Shown: positions 60,681-64,000 of the stretch, one piece after another
Layout: each line of letters begins with the position of its first letter
How positions within the stretch are numbered: position 1 is the stretch's first letter
Source: JAEYXS01 sp943367715
Lineage (GTDB): Bacteria > Verrucomicrobiota > Verrucomicrobiia > Limisphaerales > JAEYXS01
Direction of reading: 5' to 3'
Length of the DNA: 64,000 nt
Assembly (NCBI GenBank): GCA_943367715.1
Contig: CALRJY020000001.1
Span: 1-64,000, forward strand
The notes under the pieces: model-generated
The model's database searches: none
What the model saw: the letters and a program-made list of their open reading frames with translations, nothing else
What the model was told of the DNA's origin: nothing
Program-made: the position numbers and the translations under genes

Positions 60681-62129
60681 ATGAACCATACGCCCAACAT
60701 TGTTTCGCCACCTTCGCGCCGACAGTTTCTGTCCCAGCTCGGCGGCGGTCTTGGTGCAGTGGCCTTGGCGCAGCTTTGGGCGCGTGAAGGATTGATGGCT
60801 GCGGAGAAAACTTCCGCAAGTTCCATTCCCATGGGCGGTTTGCATCATCCACCGAAGGTGAAACGCATCATCCAGTTATTCATGAATGGAGGGGCGAGCC
60901 CCATGGATACGTTCGATTACAAACCTGCGCTTGAGAAACATCATGGGCAGATGCTTGGTCCGAAGGAAAAGCCGGAAGGATTCACCGGCGCGGTCGGTGC
61001 GGTGATGAAGAGCCCGTTTGAGTTCAAGCAGCACGGGCAGTCCGGGCGGTGGGTCAGTTCAGTTTTCCCGGAGCAGGCCAAGTGCGTGGATGACCTCGCT
61101 TTTTTGATGGCGATGACCACGAAGACCAATGTCCATGGGCCGGGCACTTACATGATGAACACGGGGTTCCTCATCCCGGGATTTCCGTGCATGGGCGCCT
61201 GGATCTCCTACGCGCTGGGCAGTGTGGTGGATGAATTGCCCGCCTTTATCGTGCTGCCGGATGCGCGCGGTCTGCCGTATAACCAGAAGGCCACGTTCAG
61301 CTCCGGATTCCTTCCGGCGCGGCATCAGGGCACGGTCATCAATGCGGCGGCCAATCCGCCGGTTCCTGATCTCTTTGCGGATAGCCGTCACCCGTTTGCC
61401 ACGGGCGAGGCGGATCGGGATTCGCTGGCGCTGTTGCAGAAAATGAATCATCGCCATGTGAAGGAGCATCCCGGTGATTCCCGGTTGGAAGCGCGCATCG
61501 CGGCGAGCGAGCTCGCGGCGAAGATGCAGCTTAGTGCGCCGGAAGCATTTGATCTAAGCCGCGAAACGGCCATCACGCGAACTGCTTATGGCCTGGACAA
61601 CAAAGTGACGGAGGATTTCGGGCGACGTTGTCTGCTGGCACGGCGGCTGATAGAGCGGGGAACGCGGTTTGTGCAGGTCTGGAGCGGGCCGCAAGGGGCG
61701 AAGGACAACTGGGACAATCACGCGAGCATTGTGGCTGAACTTCCGCCCATCGCGACTAGTGTGGATCTGCCCATCGCGGCGCTGCTCGGCGATCTCAAGG
61801 CGCGTGGGCTGCTCGCGGATACGTTGGTGGTGTGGTCAACGGAGTTTGGCCGCACGCCTTTTGCGCAAAGCAGCGTGGGCCGCGATCACAATGGGGGAAC
61901 ATTCGTCAACTGGCTGGCTGGGGCGGGTGTCAAAGCAGGGGTGGCTTATGGCCGCAGCGATGAACTTGGTTACCAAGCTGCGGAGAACAAGACGTACTGC
62001 TACGATCTCCATGCGACCATCTTGCACCTGCTAGGTATTGATCACACCAAGCTGGTTTACCGGAATGCGGGGATTGATCGGCGGTTAACGGATGTGCATG
62101 GGCATGTGATTCAGGAGGTGCTGGCGTGA
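60681..62129 (+). CDS. DUF1501 protein (Tat-exported, sulfatase-like fold)
   Basis: The ATG at 60681 (482 residues) has TAAGGT upstream. A Tat-type signal, PSRRQFLSQLGGGLGAVALA, leads to KRIIQLFMNGGASPMDTFDYKP, HGPGTYMMNTGFL, VWSTEFGRTPFAQSSVGRDHNGG and DLHATILHLLGIDHTKLVYRNAGIDRRLTDVHG, all DUF1501 blocks. Metal-binding of the alkaline-phosphatase type is predicted for the family. It is partner to the preceding DUF1549/1553 gene. Confidence 0.93.
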   Translation: MNHTPNIVSPPSRRQFLSQLGGGLGAVALAQLWAREGLMAAEKTSASSIPMGGLHHPPKVKRIIQLFMNGGASPMDTFDYKPALEKHHGQMLGPKEKPEGFTGAVGAVMKSPFEFKQHGQSGRWVSSVFPEQAKCVDDLAFLMAMTTKTNVHGPGTYMMNTGFLIPGFPCMGAWISYALGSVVDELPAFIVLPDARGLPYNQKATFSSGFLPARHQGTVINAAANPPVPDLFADSRHPFATGEADRDSLALLQKMNHRHVKEHPGDSRLEARIAASELAAKMQLSAPEAFDLSRETAITRTAYGLDNKVTEDFGRRCLLARRLIERGTRFVQVWSGPQGAKDNWDNHASIVAELPPIATSVDLPIAALLGDLKARGLLADTLVVWSTEFGRTPFAQSSVGRDHNGGTFVNWLAGAGVKAGVAYGRSDELGYQAAENKTYCYDLHATILHLLGIDHTKLVYRNAGIDRRLTDVHGHVIQEVLA

Positions 62130-62177
62130 TCAGGTAAGGATGCTGGCAAAAGCAACGGGATATGGCAGAGTAATCTT

Positions 62178-62408
62178 ATGGAAACGGCGATTGTCACCTC
62201 TGAGGGCGATACGCAGACCGTTCGTCTGCCGAAAGGATTTTATTTGCCCACGCCAGAGGTCAGCATCCGGCATGATGGGGAGGCGATCGTTTTGGAGCCG
62301 TTGAAGCCGAAGACTTGGCCCGCTGTTTTTTTCGAGTCGATACGGATTGATGATCCTTCTTTCAGCCGTCCGGAACAGGGTGTGATGCCTCCAGTGAAGA
62401 AGCTTTAA
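62178..62408 (+). CDS. VapB-type antitoxin (AbrB-like)
   Basis: A 76-residue protein with TQTVRLPKGFYLPTPEVSIRHDGEAIVLEPLKPKTWPAVFFES, a swapped-hairpin AbrB domain and a C-terminal tail that would bind a PIN toxin. Its partner gene follows four bases later but is cut to 23 codons, so the antitoxin is now orphaned. Confidence 0.8.
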   Translation: METAIVTSEGDTQTVRLPKGFYLPTPEVSIRHDGEAIVLEPLKPKTWPAVFFESIRIDDPSFSRPEQGVMPPVKKL

Positions 62409-62412
62409 GAGC

Positions 62413-62484
62413 ATGAAATATCTGTGGGATACAGATACGTGCATCGCCGCAATTCGTCAGCGTGAAAGTGTGGCTAGTGAATGA
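62413..62484 (+). pseudogene. truncated VapC PIN-domain toxin
   Basis: ATG at 62413 opens MKYLWDTDTCIAAIRQRESV, the first strand and catalytic aspartate region of a VapC toxin (family: MKYLLDTNxCI), and stops after 23 residues at TGA 62482-62484. The remaining ~110 residues with the other acidic residues are missing; the next gene (62492) starts eight bases later. Confidence 0.72.
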
Positions 62485-62491
62485 AAAAGGT

Positions 62492-62836
62492 ATGAAGAAA
62501 AAGATATTCGTAATCGTCATCTTCATGGCAATTGCAGCGTGGGCGGAAAAAGACGTCAAAGAAAAGGTGCCCGTGGTTAGGGATATCAACTTGCGATTTG
62601 ACGGGAAGTGGCGGTCTTCGAAGGAGCTGGAAACGAAGGCTCTTAGCATTCTGGAAAAAGAGCACGGTTTTATTTTCGGTGATCCATACTCAATATCCAC
62701 TTGGATTGAAGCGAATGATTCTCATAGTGATGTAAAGATTCAGGTGTACCGCGATGCCGGCAAGAAATCTTGGGTAGTGCATTTTGCTAGGGATGGCTCA
62801 GTTAGTAAGATAGAAGCGGGAACTTTGGTTTATTAG
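62492..62836 (+). CDS. small secreted protein, unknown
   Basis: The ATG at 62492 gives 114 residues with a signal peptide (MKKKIFVIVIFMAIAAWA), then KEKVPVVRDINLRFDGKWRSSKELETKALSILEKEHGFIFGDPYSIST and DVKIQVYRDAGKKSWVVHFARDGSVSKIEAGTLVY. It is AT-richer than neighbours and directly follows the VapC remnant, so it may have moved in when the toxin was lost (inference). Confidence 0.62.
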   Translation: MKKKIFVIVIFMAIAAWAEKDVKEKVPVVRDINLRFDGKWRSSKELETKALSILEKEHGFIFGDPYSISTWIEANDSHSDVKIQVYRDAGKKSWVVHFARDGSVSKIEAGTLVY

Positions 62837-62860
62837 CTAAAGAAGCTCGTCAACCTTGCA

Positions 62861-62976
62861 TACCTCGGCGGATACGAAATAGGGAGACGAGGCGTCAAGC
62901 CGCCTCGGGCGGAAAGCGGAGGCAAGCCTCCGCACTCCAAAATCTGGTTAGAGCCTCCTTACGTCGTCGGCTATGG
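62861..62976. repeat. compound palindromic region, repeat family C, copy 4
   Basis: GAGGCGTCAAGCCGCCTC and GCGGAGGCAAGCCTCCGC are two adjacent perfect-type hairpins, followed by TTAGAGCCTCCTTACGTCGT then CGGCTATGG (62949-62976), which matches the family C arm. It separates convergent genes and ends at the SDR stop. Confidence 0.65.
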
Positions 62977-62977
62977 A

Positions 62978-63730
62978 TCAATAGGTCGCCCGTCCGCCGG
63001 AGAGGTCGAATACGCCGGCGGTGGTGAAGGAGCATTCTTCGGAGCTGAGCCAGGCGACCATGGCGGCGGCTTCATCGACTTTGCCGAAGCGGCCCATGGG
63101 GATCTTGGAGAGCATGTAGTCGATGTGCTGCTGGGTGCATTGCTTGAGGATGTCCGTGACGATGACGGCGGGGGTGATGCAGTTCACGCAGATGTTGGAT
63201 TGCGCGAGTTCTTTGCCGAGAGATTTGGTGAGAGCGATGACACCGGCCTTCGAGGCGCTGTAGTGCGAGGCGTTCGGATTGCCTTCCTTGCCCGCGATGG
63301 AGGCGGTGTTCACGATGCGGCCGTAGCCATTCTTCAAAAGATAGGGGACGACGGCGCGGCAGCAGAGGAAGACGCCGTTCAGGTTCACATCCACCACGGA
63401 GCCCCATTCGGCGGGGGTGAGTTCCCAGGTCTTTTTGTTCACACCAGCGATGCCCGCGTTATTTACGAGGATATCGATCTTGCCGAGAGCGGTAGCAGTG
63501 GCCGCTGCGGCGGCTTCGACGGAGGCGGGATCGGTGAGCTGGACGGTGGTGGTGTGGACCTTGCCGAACTGGCCGAGGGATTGGGCGGCTTCACGAAGAG
63601 CGTCGGCATCGCGGTCCCACAGGCTGACGCTGGCGCCGGACTGGAGGAGGCGTTGCGAGATGGCGTAGCCGATGCCGCGAGCGCCACCGGTGACGATGGC
63701 CATGCGGCCTTGGAGGTCGATCTGGTTCAT
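62978..63730 (-). CDS. short-chain dehydrogenase/reductase (FabG-like)
   Basis: The ATG at 63730 gives 250 residues. AIVTGGARGIGYAI is the cofactor loop, WDRDADAL suggests NAD, NNAGIAG, NTASIAGKEGNPNASHYSASKAG holds Ser, Tyr and Lys, and C-terminal CSFTTAGVFDLSGGRATY is typical for sugar-alcohol or 3-oxoacyl reductases (SGG). Substrate not assigned. Upstream extension to 63883 is not used. Confidence 0.9.
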   Translation of the reverse strand: MNQIDLQGRMAIVTGGARGIGYAISQRLLQSGASVSLWDRDADALREAAQSLGQFGKVHTTTVQLTDPASVEAAAAATATALGKIDILVNNAGIAGVNKKTWELTPAEWGSVVDVNLNGVFLCCRAVVPYLLKNGYGRIVNTASIAGKEGNPNASHYSASKAGVIALTKSLGKELAQSNICVNCITPAVIVTDILKQCTQQHIDYMLSKIPMGRFGKVDEAAAMVAWLSSEECSFTTAGVFDLSGGRATY

Positions 63731-63755
63731 GCAGGGGAAATGGTAGGGAAACGAG

Positions 63756-64000
63756 CTATGGAGGCGAGAGATTTTCAATTTTTTGAAAGACAGGCGGTGA
63801 GAAGAGCAGATGCTCCGATGGCAGCAGTTTCTTGGGAATGATGTATGTGAAAGGTGACTGCGAGCTTTGCTCTGCCTGAGCAAGAATGTTTGAGCCGTTT
63901 TCTATCCAACGCACTTCCGAAACTGATGCATGCTTCAAGTTGCCCGTTCCGTATTTCAGCTTCACGTGCGCGTCATCCCAACTGACCAGTTCGAAGTAAA
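63756..64000 (-). CDS. 3' end of an unknown protein (runs off the window)
   Basis: The frame is open to the right edge and stops at TAG 63756-63758. Visible residues read YFELVSWDDAHVKLKYGTGNLKHASVSEVRWIENGSNILAQAEQ and end PVFQKIENLSPP. A start codon may lie outside the window. No family recognised; composition is protein-like. It precedes the SDR gene by 25 bases on the same strand. Confidence 0.6.
   Translation of the reverse strand, partial: YFELVSWDDAHVKLKYGTGNLKHASVSEVRWIENGSNILAQAEQSSQSPFTYIIPKKLLPSEHLLFSPPVFQKIENLSPP

Overview
This window looks like a chromosomal segment of a Verrucomicrobiota bacterium, most likely from the Pedosphaera/Limisphaerales side of the phylum (inference; no rRNA gene is present to prove it). 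The case rests on a moderately GC-rich sequence, secreted sulfatases, the DUF1549/DUF1553-plus-DUF1501 pair, two very large secreted beta-propeller/HEAT/cytochrome c proteins of the planctomycete-verrucomicrobial type, a Tat-type SMP-30 lactonase, many small signal-peptide or membrane proteins without known family, and several families of dispersed extragenic palindromes. There is no rRNA, no convincing tRNA, no CRISPR array, no prophage and no intact insertion sequence.

Layout. 0-7.3 kb: accessory region with small membrane proteins, a TPR protein, a LysR regulator, tandem small paralogues and a phosphodiesterase gene (6767-7228) whose 3' end recurs twice as broken copies. 7.3-16.9 kb: housekeeping block with a DUF6580 membrane protein, a CobT-like protein, RluA-type pseudouridine synthase, zinc alcohol dehydrogenase, pabB-pabC for p-aminobenzoate, an orphan DUF433 antitoxin, an M16 protease, a LOG-family protein and a sulfatase that lacks its catalytic cysteine. 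17-27.8 kb: LarA-like racemase, M48 lipoprotein protease, TPR protein, enolase-superfamily enzyme, recF, secreted SGNH and calcineurin-like proteins, a flavin-binding protein, and a paralogue (26787-27788) of the unknown secreted protein at 5503-6504. 27.9-31.7 kb: a minus-strand operon of 2OG-Fe(II) oxygenase, CDP-alcohol phosphotransferase, MprF-type membrane flippase and sugar-nucleotide-type cytidylyltransferase, which together look like a route to an unidentified nucleotide-activated lipid head group. 31.9-44.8 kb: acetyltransferase fusion, FAD amine oxidase, a second sulfatase, fructokinase-type kinase, endonuclease III, unknown secreted proteins, and an SGNH protein next to a giant dehydrogenase/cytochrome protein. 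45-52.6 kb: a membrane histidine kinase, SMP-30 lactonase, then a three-gene set of a ubiquitin-like/MoaD-like protein ending in Gly-Gly, an 850-residue DUF4132 protein and a low-molecular-weight phosphatase-like protein, followed by a sugar dehydrogenase. 52.7-64 kb: second giant cytochrome protein, an orphan sugar ABC permease, the DUF1549/1553-DUF1501 pair, a VapB antitoxin with a truncated VapC, an SDR enzyme and the 3' end of an unknown gene.

Taken together the window suggests a heterotroph that degrades sulfated or complex carbohydrates (sulfatases, SMP-30 lactonase, L-fucose-dehydrogenase-like SDR, fructokinase, sugar permease, secreted heme oxidoreductases) with ordinary biosynthetic and repair genes scattered between. 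The most interesting unexplained material is the Gly-Gly beta-grasp/DUF4132/phosphatase set (48.4-51.7 kb), the lipid head-group operon (27.9-31.7 kb), the paired secreted family at 5.5 and 26.8 kb, the sulfatase with Gly in place of the formylglycine Cys, and the rich set of palindromic repeats that abut or truncate genes.
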